From NCBI RefSeq assembly GCF_012720115.1, contig NZ_VNWN01000002.1:62001-126000 (forward strand): a DNA stretch of 64,000 nt. The letters run 5' to 3'. The DNA is from Sneathiella chinensis (GTDB taxonomy: Bacteria; Pseudomonadota; Alphaproteobacteria; Sneathiellales; Sneathiellaceae). Made by a program: the position numbers and the translations under genes. Within the stretch, counting starts at the first letter, position 1. Every line of letters starts with the position of its first letter. This document shows, one piece after another, positions 55,252-63,814 of the stretch. A model generated the notes under the pieces. It saw only the letters and a list, made by a program, of their open reading frames with translations, did not search any database and was not told the origin of the DNA.

Positions 55252-56190
55252 ATGTGGACCATCTCTCTTTCCATCCTGCCGATCTTTCTGCTGCTTATTT
55301 TCGGATATGTGCTGCGGCGCAACCATTTCCCCGGCGAACAGTTCTGGCCGCTGGCAGACCGGCTGTCCTATTGGGTGCTGTTCCCGGCCCTGCTGTTTTA
55401 CCGGACCACCACCGCCCCGCTGACCGGCGAGGTGGTGGGAACCTATGCCCTTGCCCTGATGGGGGCCTTGGCCACCTGTGCCGTCATCGCGGTTATCGCC
55501 ACCCGTCTGTTCAAAATCTCTCCGCAAGTGGGCGGGTCCCTGTTTCAGGGGGCAACCCGGCACAATACCTTTATCGCCTTTGCCGCCGCGGAAAGCCTGT
55601 TCGGCGCCGATGGCCTGTTGCTGGCCGCCGTTGCGACCTCCATTCTGGTGCCGCCGACCAACCTGTTCTGCGTTTCCGCCCTCGTCACCTATCAGGGGCG
55701 GAACGGAACCGTATCCCTGAAACGGAAACTGGTGCAGGAACTGGCGCGCAATCCACTTTTGCTGGCCATTGGGCTTGGGGTTGCCCTGAACCTGAGCGGT
55801 ATCGGGCCGGTCCCAATCCTTCATGAAATGGTGGGCATTCTGGCACAGGCGGCCCTGCCGGTGGCCCTGCTGTGTGTGGGGGCGGGCCTGCATATCCGGG
55901 CCATCCGGGCGGAAACCTGGTCCCTGATCATCTCGTCCCTGTGCAAGCTGGTGGTTTTTCCCGCCATCATGGTCGGCACCATCCTGCTGACCGGGCTGGA
56001 TGGCATGGCCGCCGTGGTTCTGGTGATTTATGGCGCCACCCCGACGGCCAGTTCAGGATACGCCCTTGCCAAACAGCTTGGCAGTGATGCCGAGGTTATG
56101 GCCGCCATCATCACGATCCAGACCCTGCTGTCCATGATCACCCTGCCCCTGTCCATCGCGGTGGCGTCCGCCTATTTCCTTGGCGGATAG
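55252..56190 (+). CDS. AEC-family (auxin efflux carrier) transporter
   Basis: 312 aa with about ten membrane helices in the two-repeat AEC pattern. Family features are LLLIFGYVLRRNHF near residue 15, LSYWVLFPALLFYRT (about 39), and the GGSLFQGATRHNTFIAFA half-repeat. The second repeat includes LPVALLCVGAGLHI and YGATPTASSGYALA. Family members carry carboxylates such as malonate or malate. It starts 89 bases after the HAD gene. Confidence 0.93.
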   Translation: MWTISLSILPIFLLLIFGYVLRRNHFPGEQFWPLADRLSYWVLFPALLFYRTTTAPLTGEVVGTYALALMGALATCAVIAVIATRLFKISPQVGGSLFQGATRHNTFIAFAAAESLFGADGLLLAAVATSILVPPTNLFCVSALVTYQGRNGTVSLKRKLVQELARNPLLLAIGLGVALNLSGIGPVPILHEMVGILAQAALPVALLCVGAGLHIRAIRAETWSLIISSLCKLVVFPAIMVGTILLTGLDGMAAVVLVIYGATPTASSGYALAKQLGSDAEVMAAIITIQTLLSMITLPLSIAVASAYFLGG

Positions 56191-56213
56191 CCCCGGAAAA
56201 CAGGGGTCGAAAC

Positions 56214-56999
56214 TTATTCTGAAAGGCCTGTGATGGTCGGTGTGTCCCCGCACAGGGAACAGCCCGGATCGCGCCGGACCTTCACTTTTCGGAAATTCGT
56301 CGCCAGCGCATCATAGATCAGCAAGCTGCCGGACATGCTGTCCCCGATCCCCAGCAATTCCTTCAGGACCTCGATCCCCTGAAGCGATCCCATGGCCCCG
56401 GCCAAGGCACCCAGAATACCGGCCTCGCCGCAGGTTTGCGCCACATCCGGCGGCGGCGGGGCAGGGAAAATACAGCGGTAACAGGGATGCTCCGGCCCCT
56501 GATGGGCCTTATAGGTGGAAAGCTGTCCTTCAAATTGCAACATGGCCGCCGAGACCAGCGTCTTTTTCAGGAAGAAACAGGCATCATTGATCAGGAAGCG
56601 GGTGGAAAAATTGTCAGACCCGTCGGCAATCAGGTCATAATCGCCGAATATCCGTTCCACATTGTCCGCAGTCAGTCGTTCCGCATACGGAACAACAGTA
56701 ACATCCGGGTTGATCCGCGCCACTGCATCGCGGGCGCTGTCCACCTTCAGGCGGTCAATATCGCGGGTTCCGTGGGCAATTTGCCGCTGCAGGTTGGAAA
56801 GATCGACCACGTCGTCATCGACCACGCCGATGGTCCCGACCCCTGCGGCAGCCAGATACAGAACCAGAGGGGAGCCAAGCCCCCCGGCACCGACGACCAG
56901 CACTTTGGATTGCAACAGCTTCTTCTGTCCGATACCGCCCACCTCGCGAAGGACAATATGACGGGCATAGCGGTCAAGCTGATCGTCGGTCAGGTTCAT
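56214..56999 (-). CDS. moeB: MoeB/ThiF-family adenylyltransferase
   Basis: 261 aa E1-like enzyme. The nucleotide-binding loop is VLVVGAGGLGSPLVLYLAAAGVG (seen as VVGAGGLGSPLV). DDDVVDLSNLQRQ and DGSDNFSTRF follow. The zinc site is CYRC and CSLC, and AQTCGEAGIL carries the potential catalytic cysteine. It adenylates the C-terminus of ubiquitin-like sulfur carriers for molybdopterin (MoaD) or thiamine (ThiS), or in cysteine synthesis. Its place directly after cysK (3-base gap) leaves open a cysteine-related role with a carrier such as CysO. It has no rhodanese domain. Confidence 0.9.
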   Translation of the reverse strand: MNLTDDQLDRYARHIVLREVGGIGQKKLLQSKVLVVGAGGLGSPLVLYLAAAGVGTIGVVDDDVVDLSNLQRQIAHGTRDIDRLKVDSARDAVARINPDVTVVPYAERLTADNVERIFGDYDLIADGSDNFSTRFLINDACFFLKKTLVSAAMLQFEGQLSTYKAHQGPEHPCYRCIFPAPPPPDVAQTCGEAGILGALAGAMGSLQGIEVLKELLGIGDSMSGSLLIYDALATNFRKVKVRRDPGCSLCGDTPTITGLSE

Positions 57000-57001
57000 T
57001 G

Positions 57002-57967
57002 TCAGATCCCGTCAAACAGGGCGGTGGTCAGGTAACGTTCCGCGAAGGACGGAATGATCACAACCACGGTTTTCCCGGCCATGTCGTCCCGCTGGGCCAC
57101 TTCAAGGGCGGCGGCAATGGCGGCACCGGATGAAATCCCGACGGGGATCCCTTCCTCGCGGGCCACGGCGCGGGCGGTCTCGAACGCGGTTTCGTTGCCG
57201 ATGGTCAGGACCTCGTCAATCAGGCTTTCATCCAGATTCTTGGGCTTGAAGCCGGCGCCAATACCCTGAATTTTATGGGGGCCCGGCTGACCACCGCTCA
57301 GGACCGGGCTGTCTTCCGGTTCAACCGCGATGATGCGGACATCCTTGTTCTTGCCTTTCAGGATGGTGCCCACACCGGTCAGCGTTCCGCCGGTCCCGAC
57401 GCCCATGACCACGGCGTCCACCTTGCCGTCCGTATCATCCCAGATCTCGTCAGCGGTGGTGACTTTGTGCACGGCCGGGTTGGCCGGGTTTTCAAACTGC
57501 TGCGGGATAATGGCATCGCCATATTCCGCAACCATTTCGTTGGCCCGCGCAATGGCGCCGTTCATGCCCTTGGCGGCTTCTGTCAGTTCCAGGTTCGCGC
57601 CCAGAAGTTTCAGCATCTTGCGCCGTTCAATGGACATGCTTTCCGGCATCACCAGTGTCAGGTCGTATCCCTTGGCGGCACAGACAAACGCCAGGCCAAT
57701 CCCCGTATTGCCGGAAGTGGGCTCGATGATCTTGGTGTTGGCATTGATCTTTCCGGCCTCTTCCAGCGCCTCGATCATGGCCACGGCAATGCGGTCCTTG
57801 ACCGATGCCAGCGGGTTGAAAAATTCAAGTTTCAGCAGGATGTCCGCCTTGGCACCCTTGTTCTTGCCATACCGTTGCATGCGCACCAACGGGGTTGCCC
57901 CGATGGTGTCAACAATGCTGTCAAATACTTTGCCGCGTGGCTCATTCTTGTTCATGATCATATCCAT
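57002..57967 (-). CDS. cysK: Cysteine synthase A
   Basis: 321 aa O-acetylserine sulfhydrylase. The PLP lysine is in [11 protein letters not shown] (Lys57). [10 protein letters not shown] is the substrate and phosphate-loop segment, and [12 protein letters not shown] binds the PLP phosphate. It makes cysteine from O-acetylserine and sulfide. Three ATGs near the start (57967, 57961, 57955) are possible and no strong ribosome-binding site decides. It follows the Rrf2 regulator by 73 bases. Confidence 0.96.
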   Translation of the reverse strand: MDMIMNKNEPRGKVFDSIVDTIGATPLVRMQRYGKNKGAKADILLKLEFFNPLASVKDRIAVAMIEALEEAGKINANTKIIEPTSGNTGIGLAFVCAAKGYDLTLVMPESMSIERRKMLKLLGANLELTEAAKGMNGAIARANEMVAEYGDAIIPQQFENPANPAVHKVTTADEIWDDTDGKVDAVVMGVGTGGTLTGVGTILKGKNKDVRIIAVEPEDSPVLSGGQPGPHKIQGIGAGFKPKNLDESLIDEVLTIGNETAFETARAVAREEGIPVGISSGAAIAAALEVAQRDDMAGKTVVVIIPSFAERYLTTALFDGI

Positions 57968-58040
57968 TATTCAGAATTGAAAGGACGGGATTTCCGCCCG
58001 CTTTAATCAAACAACCCGGACCGGTCTGCCCCCGGTCCCT

Positions 58041-58490
58041 CTAGATATCGAAACTGGGTTCCCCTTCCGGGGCTTCCGTCTGGCAATCCTCGTTGGCCTG
58101 CCGACACAAATCCTCAAGGGTCACGCTGTCCAGTTGCCGCAGCAGGACGGCCTGCGCCTCAAGCCAGAGCGGACCAACCACTTTCTGACCGATTTCCGAG
58201 GAAAAAATCTGTGTTTCATTGTCGCCATCGCCCTCGCTGATGACCCGGACGATATCCCCGGCCGTAATGCGGCGCCGTTCCCGCGCCAGACGATAACCGC
58301 CCCGCGGTCCCCGTACGCCTTTCAGGATGCCGGCATGAACCAGCTGCTGCATGACCTGCTCAAGATACCGCTGGGGAATGCCCTGACGCTGGGTGATTTC
58401 CTTGGATTGCACCGGGTCCGGCCGGGCATTGAACGCAATATCAACGACCGCCTCCAGCGCATAGAGCATTTTCTTGGGTAGATGTAACAT
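58041..58490 (-). CDS. Rrf2-family transcriptional regulator
   Basis: 149 aa. The winged-helix N-terminus reads LPKKMLYALEAVVDIAFNARPDPVQSKEI, with IPQRYLEQVMQQLVHAGIL and VRGPRGGYRLAR completing the wing, each read separately. The three cysteines that bind the iron-sulfur cluster of IscR are absent (only two Cys near the C-terminus), so it resembles cysteine-metabolism regulators such as CymR. It is the first gene of the Rrf2-cysK-MoeB operon, and a 25-bp inverted repeat covers its promoter. Confidence 0.93.
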   Translation of the reverse strand: MLHLPKKMLYALEAVVDIAFNARPDPVQSKEITQRQGIPQRYLEQVMQQLVHAGILKGVRGPRGGYRLARERRRITAGDIVRVISEGDGDNETQIFSSEIGQKVVGPLWLEAQAVLLRQLDSVTLEDLCRQANEDCQTEAPEGEPSFDI

Positions 58491-58573
58491 AAGTCCTGAT
58501 TCCTGTTTTTACCGACTGGCCGTCTGCTCCAACCTTCTGATCCGACCCACTCAACGAGACAGCACCCGCGCAA

Positions 58574-58623
58574 GTTATACCTCGCAAATAGTGCCTATCA
58601 CAATAAAATCCAGTTTTATCGTG
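58574..58623 (-). promoter_or_regulatory. Promoter and 25-bp inverted repeat before the Rrf2-cysK operon
   Basis: On the minus strand TTGTGA (58598-58603) and TATAAC (58574-58579) are 18 bases apart. Overlapping the -35 is an inverted repeat: CACAATAAAA and TTTTATCGTG (9 of 10 pairs, 5-base spacer, 58599-58623). This suits autoregulation by the Rrf2 protein or control by a cysteine regulator. Confidence 0.5.
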
Positions 58624-58783
58624 TAGAATGTATAATTGTCCACCCAATTTATGATGTCAAAGCAGAATATTGCCAGTATCCCGTGATCAGGTTCACATCG
58701 CCCGGTTGTTCCAGTCATCCCCATGCCCGGCTCCCCGAACAGGAAAAGTCGCACCAATATTGGACAGCCTTGACGCTGTTTCC

Positions 58784-59686
58784 CTAACTTATCGGCGCCA
58801 CTTCAGCGTGCAGGGCGTTGGCAAAAAGTTCGAAAATCTGTCGGTCCGGACTGTCCTGACGCCGCAAGGTGTGAATATTGAAAGTGAGGGACGGCTCAAC
58901 CGGCTTGATCAACAATCCCAGTTGCGGTGCCATGAACCGGGCCGTCATACTGTCAATCAGGGCGCAACATCGAAGGGATTTACTAAAGGACGGGATCAGG
59001 GTGGGGGCCATGACCTGAACCCTGACATCCGGTGTCACCGCCAACGTCTCGAATTGCTGCTCGATCAATTCACCGATCGGGCCTGTATTGGCCAACAGGA
59101 CGGTCGAACGCCCCTCAAAGTCGTGAAAACTCAGACTGGGCTTTCCGGCAAGCTCATGATCCGCAGGGACGAGAGCGACAACCGGAATCTTGCTAACAAC
59201 ATTGACCCGGATATCCGGATGCATCGCGACAGGACCGGCGATCCCCAGATCCACAAGCCCCTCCCGCAGGGCCTGCACCTGCGCATGGCTGGATCCGATA
59301 TCAACAACAACCTTGAGCTGGGGCCGGTGGGACCAGACCCGCTGCAGGGCGTTGGCCAGAATGGGCATATTTGCCATCGTCGAGGCGACCATGATCCGGA
59401 AAGTTTCATTCTCTCCCCGTTGCAAGTCATTAACGGTCAATTCAATATGCCGAAGCCGTTCAAACATGCCATCGCATTCCCGAAACAGCCTGTGCGCCTC
59501 CCAGGTCGGCTTGATCCGTCCACGCTCATTGGTGAACAACTTGAGTTTAAGGGCCTTTTCAAAATAGCTCAGATGCCGACTGACGGTCGGTTGCGCCAAA
59601 CCAAGACGGCGAGCCGCCTCGGTAATGCTCCCCGTCTCGTAAATCATCTTGAATATTTCAATACGTTGAAGGGTTAAGGCTTTCAT
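58784..59686 (-). CDS. LysR-family transcriptional regulator
   Basis: 300 aa. The HTH is visible as TGSITEAARRLGLAQPTVSRHLSYFE (about 18-43). The C-terminal periplasmic-binding-like effector domain follows. The ATG at 59686 is preferred, with GGAG 12 bases upstream; a TTG start 6 codons earlier is the alternative. It is divergent from the TRAP transporter operon and shares a 105-base intergenic region with a perfect palindrome (59708-59724), so it most likely controls that operon in response to the transported compound. Confidence 0.93.
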   Translation of the reverse strand: MKALTLQRIEIFKMIYETGSITEAARRLGLAQPTVSRHLSYFEKALKLKLFTNERGRIKPTWEAHRLFRECDGMFERLRHIELTVNDLQRGENETFRIMVASTMANMPILANALQRVWSHRPQLKVVVDIGSSHAQVQALREGLVDLGIAGPVAMHPDIRVNVVSKIPVVALVPADHELAGKPSLSFHDFEGRSTVLLANTGPIGELIEQQFETLAVTPDVRVQVMAPTLIPSFSKSLRCCALIDSMTARFMAPQLGLLIKPVEPSLTFNIHTLRRQDSPDRQIFELFANALHAEVAPIS

Positions 59687-59707
59687 CTGTAACGGGTTCT
59701 CCAAGCT

Positions 59708-59724
59708 TATAGCAAAAAGCTATA
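59708..59724. promoter_or_regulatory. Perfect LysR-type inverted repeat
   Basis: TATAGC and GCTATA flank AAAAA, giving a 17-bp site that contains the T-N11-A pattern of LysR operators. It lies 22 bases upstream of the LysR start codon and 67 bases before dctM. Confidence 0.75.
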
Positions 59725-59791
59725 CAATTAGAAAAAGTTGTCTGTTTTTTTATGCCACTGCTTCTGTCATTGTCAACATAGGGAGGTACGC

Positions 59792-61081
59792 ATGCACGTA
59801 TTGGCAGTAACCATATTCTTCATTCTGGCTCTTTTCGGTGGCGCCGCCATCGCCTATCTGATCGGATCAACGGCGGTGCTGGGATTTGTCGCGACGGATA
59901 ATATCCGATATCTCGCTGCACTTCCCCAGCGGGTCCTCAGTCAGCTTGATATGTTTGCCTTTATGGCAATGCCCCTGTTCATCCTTGCTGGCGAGTTGAT
60001 GAACCGGGGCGGCATTGCCCAGGCCCTTGTCAATTTCAGCCTGTCCCTTCTCGGACGCTTCAAGGGGGGGCTTGGCCATGTCAACATTCTCACCAGCGTC
60101 TTCTTTGCCGGGATCTCCGGGTCGGCGACAGCGGATGCCAGTGCCCTCGGCAACACTCTGGTGCCGGTCATGGAAAGCAAGGGATACAAGCGGGACTACG
60201 CGGCCGCCATCACTGCTGCCTCCTCCATCATCGGCCCTATCATTCCTCCCAGCATCATCCTGATTTTCTATGGCGCCCTGATGAATACATCCGTCACCGC
60301 CCTGTTTGCTGCAGGTGTCGTGCCGGGCCTGCTGCTGGCGGGTGTGCTGATTGTCATCAATACCGTTCAGGCGCACCGCCTGGGTCATCCCGGAGGAAAA
60401 GAGGCAGAACGTCCCCGCGTGCTCCCTTCCTTCTGGCATGCGCTGCCCTCGCTCAGCCTGCCGGTGATTATCCTCAGCGGCATCCTGTTTGGCTTCATGA
60501 CCCCTGCCGAGGCTGCCGGCCTTGCCGTTCTCGCAGCCTATCTGGTCGGACGGTATTATGGCGGACTGCCGCTTCGCGATGTCTGGGAAGCCATGCACCG
60601 GACGGCGGCCCTGACCGGGGCCATCTTTGTCATCCTCGTAGCAATCGCCACTTTGGGATATCTCGCCTCGATAGAGCAGATACCTCAGAAACTGGCGGCA
60701 CAGATTACCGAACTGGGACTGAGCAAAACCGGCTACCTTCTGGTCCTCAACGTTTTGTTCCTGCTGGCCGGAATGATCATGGATGTAAAGGCAGCCCTCG
60801 CCCTCATGGGACCACTGCTCATCCCGCCGGCCCTCGCACTTGGGGTGGATCCGACGCATATGGGGATTATTGTCGGCTTCAACCTGACCATCGGTCTTCT
60901 GACACCACCGCTTGGCGGGGTCCTGCTGATCCTGTCCACGGTGACGAAAATCAACTACTGGCAGCTCGTCCGTGCGGTCCTGCCCTTCCTGCTGGCGGAA
61001 CTGCTGTTGCTCGCCGCCCTGATCCTTGTTCCCGACATCAGCCTCGCGCTTCCCGAAGCTCTGGGACTGATAAGCCGTTGA
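59792..61081 (+). CDS. dctM: TRAP transporter large permease (DctM)
   Basis: 429 aa inner-membrane protein with about twelve helices. DctM features are PLFILAGELMNRGGIA, FFAGISGSATADASALG and ITAASSIIGPIIPPSII in the first half, and FNLTIGLLTPPLGG in the second. The start ATG at 59792 has GGGAGG upstream; the open frame to 59738 lacks family character. It is the first gene of the TRAP operon, whose binding protein and small permease follow. The cargo is unknown. Confidence 0.95.
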   Translation: MHVLAVTIFFILALFGGAAIAYLIGSTAVLGFVATDNIRYLAALPQRVLSQLDMFAFMAMPLFILAGELMNRGGIAQALVNFSLSLLGRFKGGLGHVNILTSVFFAGISGSATADASALGNTLVPVMESKGYKRDYAAAITAASSIIGPIIPPSIILIFYGALMNTSVTALFAAGVVPGLLLAGVLIVINTVQAHRLGHPGGKEAERPRVLPSFWHALPSLSLPVIILSGILFGFMTPAEAAGLAVLAAYLVGRYYGGLPLRDVWEAMHRTAALTGAIFVILVAIATLGYLASIEQIPQKLAAQITELGLSKTGYLLVLNVLFLLAGMIMDVKAALALMGPLLIPPALALGVDPTHMGIIVGFNLTIGLLTPPLGGVLLILSTVTKINYWQLVRAVLPFLLAELLLLAALILVPDISLALPEALGLISR

Positions 61082-61105
61082 TCTAACACTGTGGAGAAAA
61101 GCACC

Positions 61106-62071
61106 ATGAAAAAACTGCTATACGCGACACTCGCTCTTGTCGGTCTTGCCCTGCCCGTGCAGGCGGAAACCGTCTCAATTGCCCTGTCCGGTACAGAAGA
61201 CATCAAGAAAAACGGCGAATATGTCTTCGCAAAAACCTTCTCGGATCACCTGAATGCAAACGGCGTCAAGACCGTCATTCACCCATCCAACTCTGTCGGC
61301 AAGGAAAAAGAGCGCTTTGACCAGACCGCACAGGGACTTGTGCATGTCAATTTTGCCGATGCCGCCCTGCTGTTCAAGCTGGCCCCCATGGTCAAGGCGA
61401 TCTACCTGCCGTTCCTCTATAACGGCAATCGGCATTTCGACGAGGTTGTCGAGAAAAGCAACATGATCAGCCGGATCAACGACGATCTTGGCGTCCATGG
61501 CATTCGGCTCGCAGCTTTCCCGTTCCGGGGCGGTCAGGCCGGTATTTTCAATACCCAGCACCCTATCACCAAATTTATCGATCTCTCGGATATCCGAGTG
61601 CGCGCAAAGGACAACCTGCAACTCAAGATTTTTGAATCCTGGGGTGCCAAGGCCACAATCGTTGACTGGTCCGAAGTTGCCAATGCGCTTCAAACAGGCG
61701 TTGCCGACGGGTATGTGAACCCGCCTGCCGCCGCGACCCTGTTTGGCCATACCGATATCCTCAAGCATTTCACCCCCATGAATATTGGTCCGTCCCCGCG
61801 CACGGTGCTGCTGTCTGAGGACTGGTATGCCAGCCTGGACGACGACACCCGCAAGATCATTGATGATGGCGTACAAAGAGGACTGGCAGCAAACCGCGCC
61901 TGGACAGAAAACTGGATTGCCTTTGCCAGCGATATCCTGCGGGAAAAAGGGGTCAAGATTTCACCACTAGAGCCGGGAGAACGGGACAAGTTTGTCGAAG
62001 CCAGCAAACCTTTGTGGCCACTCATCGTCGGCAAGGAAAATGTGGCCATCCTGATGAAAGCGGCCCTGTAA
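61106..62071 (+). CDS. dctP: TRAP transporter solute-binding protein (DctP family)
   Basis: 321 aa periplasmic protein. The signal peptide is MKKLLYATLALVGLALPVQA, cut before ET. DctP-type features are VGKEKERFDQTAQGLVHVNF, LSDIRVRAKDN and the ligand-binding Asn/Arg region around ADGYVNPPAAATLF. Such proteins bind carboxylates. The ATG at 61106 has GGAG nine bases upstream. The next gene is the small permease. Confidence 0.93.
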   Translation: MKKLLYATLALVGLALPVQAETVSIALSGTEDIKKNGEYVFAKTFSDHLNANGVKTVIHPSNSVGKEKERFDQTAQGLVHVNFADAALLFKLAPMVKAIYLPFLYNGNRHFDEVVEKSNMISRINDDLGVHGIRLAAFPFRGGQAGIFNTQHPITKFIDLSDIRVRAKDNLQLKIFESWGAKATIVDWSEVANALQTGVADGYVNPPAAATLFGHTDILKHFTPMNIGPSPRTVLLSEDWYASLDDDTRKIIDDGVQRGLAANRAWTENWIAFASDILREKGVKISPLEPGERDKFVEASKPLWPLIVGKENVAILMKAAL

Positions 62072-62096
62072 GGCCGAAAGCGGAGAAGGGACACCC

Positions 62097-62627
62097 ATGT
62101 CAAGAATGGCCAATCTTGTTGTCACGGCAAGTGACCGGCTCGACCGGATGCTGAGTTCGATCGCAATCGCCTGTCTGGGGTTGATGGTCCTCTTTGTCCT
62201 GATCCAGGTGGTGGCGCGATATATTTTCGCGTCGCCGCCCCCCTGGACAGAAGAGGCTGCGCGCTATGCCATGATCTGGCTTGGACTGCTTGGGGCCACC
62301 ATCTCTTTCAAAACGAAACTGGATCCGGCGCTTGTCAGTTTTTCCTCTGAAAAGCTGTCGGTCCTGAACGCGGTTGCGGGCCTTTTACGATCCCTGAGTG
62401 TCGTAATCTTCCTTCTGCCCATCTTCTGGCATTCATTTGTCGGATTGAACCTGAACCTGCAAAGAGGCTTCCTGTTCCGGCATTGGCATCTGGAGGCCCA
62501 TACCTTCGACATGTCAACATTCTGGATTGCCCTTGCCGTTCCCATCTTTGCACTGGCCGTCATCCTGCACGGAATTTCCCGTCTTGTTCTTGCCAGTCGC
62601 CATGTGAAAACGGAGAGTCACCAATGA
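62097..62627 (+). CDS. dctQ: TRAP transporter small permease (DctQ)
   Basis: 176 aa with four membrane helices. The first helix (about 23-45) ends ARYIFASPPPWTEEAARYAMIWLGLLGA, the common DctQ motif, seen here as RYIFASPPPWTEE. It pairs with DctM in the permease. It overlaps the next gene's start by 4 bp (ATGA), so the hydrolase is translated with it. Confidence 0.94.
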   Translation: MSRMANLVVTASDRLDRMLSSIAIACLGLMVLFVLIQVVARYIFASPPPWTEEAARYAMIWLGLLGATISFKTKLDPALVSFSSEKLSVLNAVAGLLRSLSVVIFLLPIFWHSFVGLNLNLQRGFLFRHWHLEAHTFDMSTFWIALAVPIFALAVILHGISRLVLASRHVKTESHQ

Positions 62628-63814
62628 GTATCAAGTCTGTCCCGGATGATATCGGTTCAGAGGAATTTGCCAACTGGCTGCAATCCCTGCGCCGGGACAT
62701 CCACCGTCATCCTGAAACAGCCTTCAAGGAGGAAAGAACCAGTAATCTGGTGGCCAACCTTTTGGAAAGCTGGGGACTGGTCCTGCATCGGGGGCTTGCC
62801 AAAACCGGTATTGTCGCAACGCTGCACGGAAAACGCGGCCCCGGACGAACCATCGGGTTGCGGGCTGATATGGACGCCTTGTTCATTGATGAGAAAAACA
62901 ACTTCAAACACAAATCCTGCCAGCAGGGCGTCATGCATGCCTGTGGCCATGACGGCCATACGGCCATGCTGTTGGGGGCCGCCCGCCTACTGGCCAAAAA
63001 CCCGGATTTCAAGGGAACCGTTCAGTTCATCTTCCAACCTGCGGAAGAAAGCGAGGGGGGTGGCCGCGTCATGATCGAAGAAGGATTATTCGATATGTTC
63101 CCCTGTGACGCCGTTTATGCGGTTCATAATGCACCGGGATTGCCAACCGGGGATTTTGCAATCCGGTCCGGTCCCATGCTGGCCGCTGGCGACACCTGGG
63201 AGGTTGAGTTTTCAGGATCGGGCGGACATGGCGCCATGCCCCATACCGCAACGGATCCTATCACCGCTGCCGGTGCCTTTATCAACACCGTTTCCACCAT
63301 TGTCGCCCGAAATGTTCCCTCAAGTGAGGCGGCCGTCCTCAGTATCGGCCATATCCATGCAGGCGATTACAATTCCCCGAATATCATTCCGGGCAATGTT
63401 CTCATTCGGGGGACAGCCAGAAGTTTCACTGCCGAAACACGGGACCTGCTGGAAGACCGACTTCACTGCCTTGCAGATCATAACGCCCGCGCCTTCCAGT
63501 GCGAGGCCGCCTTCAGGTTCATTCGGCGTTATCCGCCGCTCGTCAATCGGCAGGATCAGGTGGACATCGCGGCCCAGGCGGCCCGGCATGTGGCCGGAGA
63601 TGACCGCGTCACCACGGATATAGACCCCATCGGCGGTTCCGAGGACTTCGCCTTCATGCTGGAGGAGGTCCCCGGCGCCTATATGCTGATTGGCAACGGC
63701 CCCGGCCCCTTTGTCCATTCCGATACCTATGACTTCAACGACGACATCCTGTTGACCGGGGTGCGTTACTGGATGGCCCTTGTGAGCATGGAACTTGACG
63801 GACAGACATCATGA
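62624..63814 (+). CDS. M20-family amidohydrolase (hippurate hydrolase/aminoacylase type)
   Basis: 396 aa metalloenzyme. Metal and catalytic motifs are GLRADMDALFI, HACGHDGHTAMLLGAA, and the PAEESEGGG segment with catalytic Glu. GSGGHGAMPHTATDP is the dimerisation/substrate domain and PIGGSEDFAFML the C-terminal metal site. It removes an acyl group from an N-acyl amino acid or similar compound. Translational coupling to dctQ suggests that the TRAP system imports its substrate. Confidence 0.93.
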   Translation: MSIKSVPDDIGSEEFANWLQSLRRDIHRHPETAFKEERTSNLVANLLESWGLVLHRGLAKTGIVATLHGKRGPGRTIGLRADMDALFIDEKNNFKHKSCQQGVMHACGHDGHTAMLLGAARLLAKNPDFKGTVQFIFQPAEESEGGGRVMIEEGLFDMFPCDAVYAVHNAPGLPTGDFAIRSGPMLAAGDTWEVEFSGSGGHGAMPHTATDPITAAGAFINTVSTIVARNVPSSEAAVLSIGHIHAGDYNSPNIIPGNVLIRGTARSFTAETRDLLEDRLHCLADHNARAFQCEAAFRFIRRYPPLVNRQDQVDIAAQAARHVAGDDRVTTDIDPIGGSEDFAFMLEEVPGAYMLIGNGPGPFVHSDTYDFNDDILLTGVRYWMALVSMELDGQTS

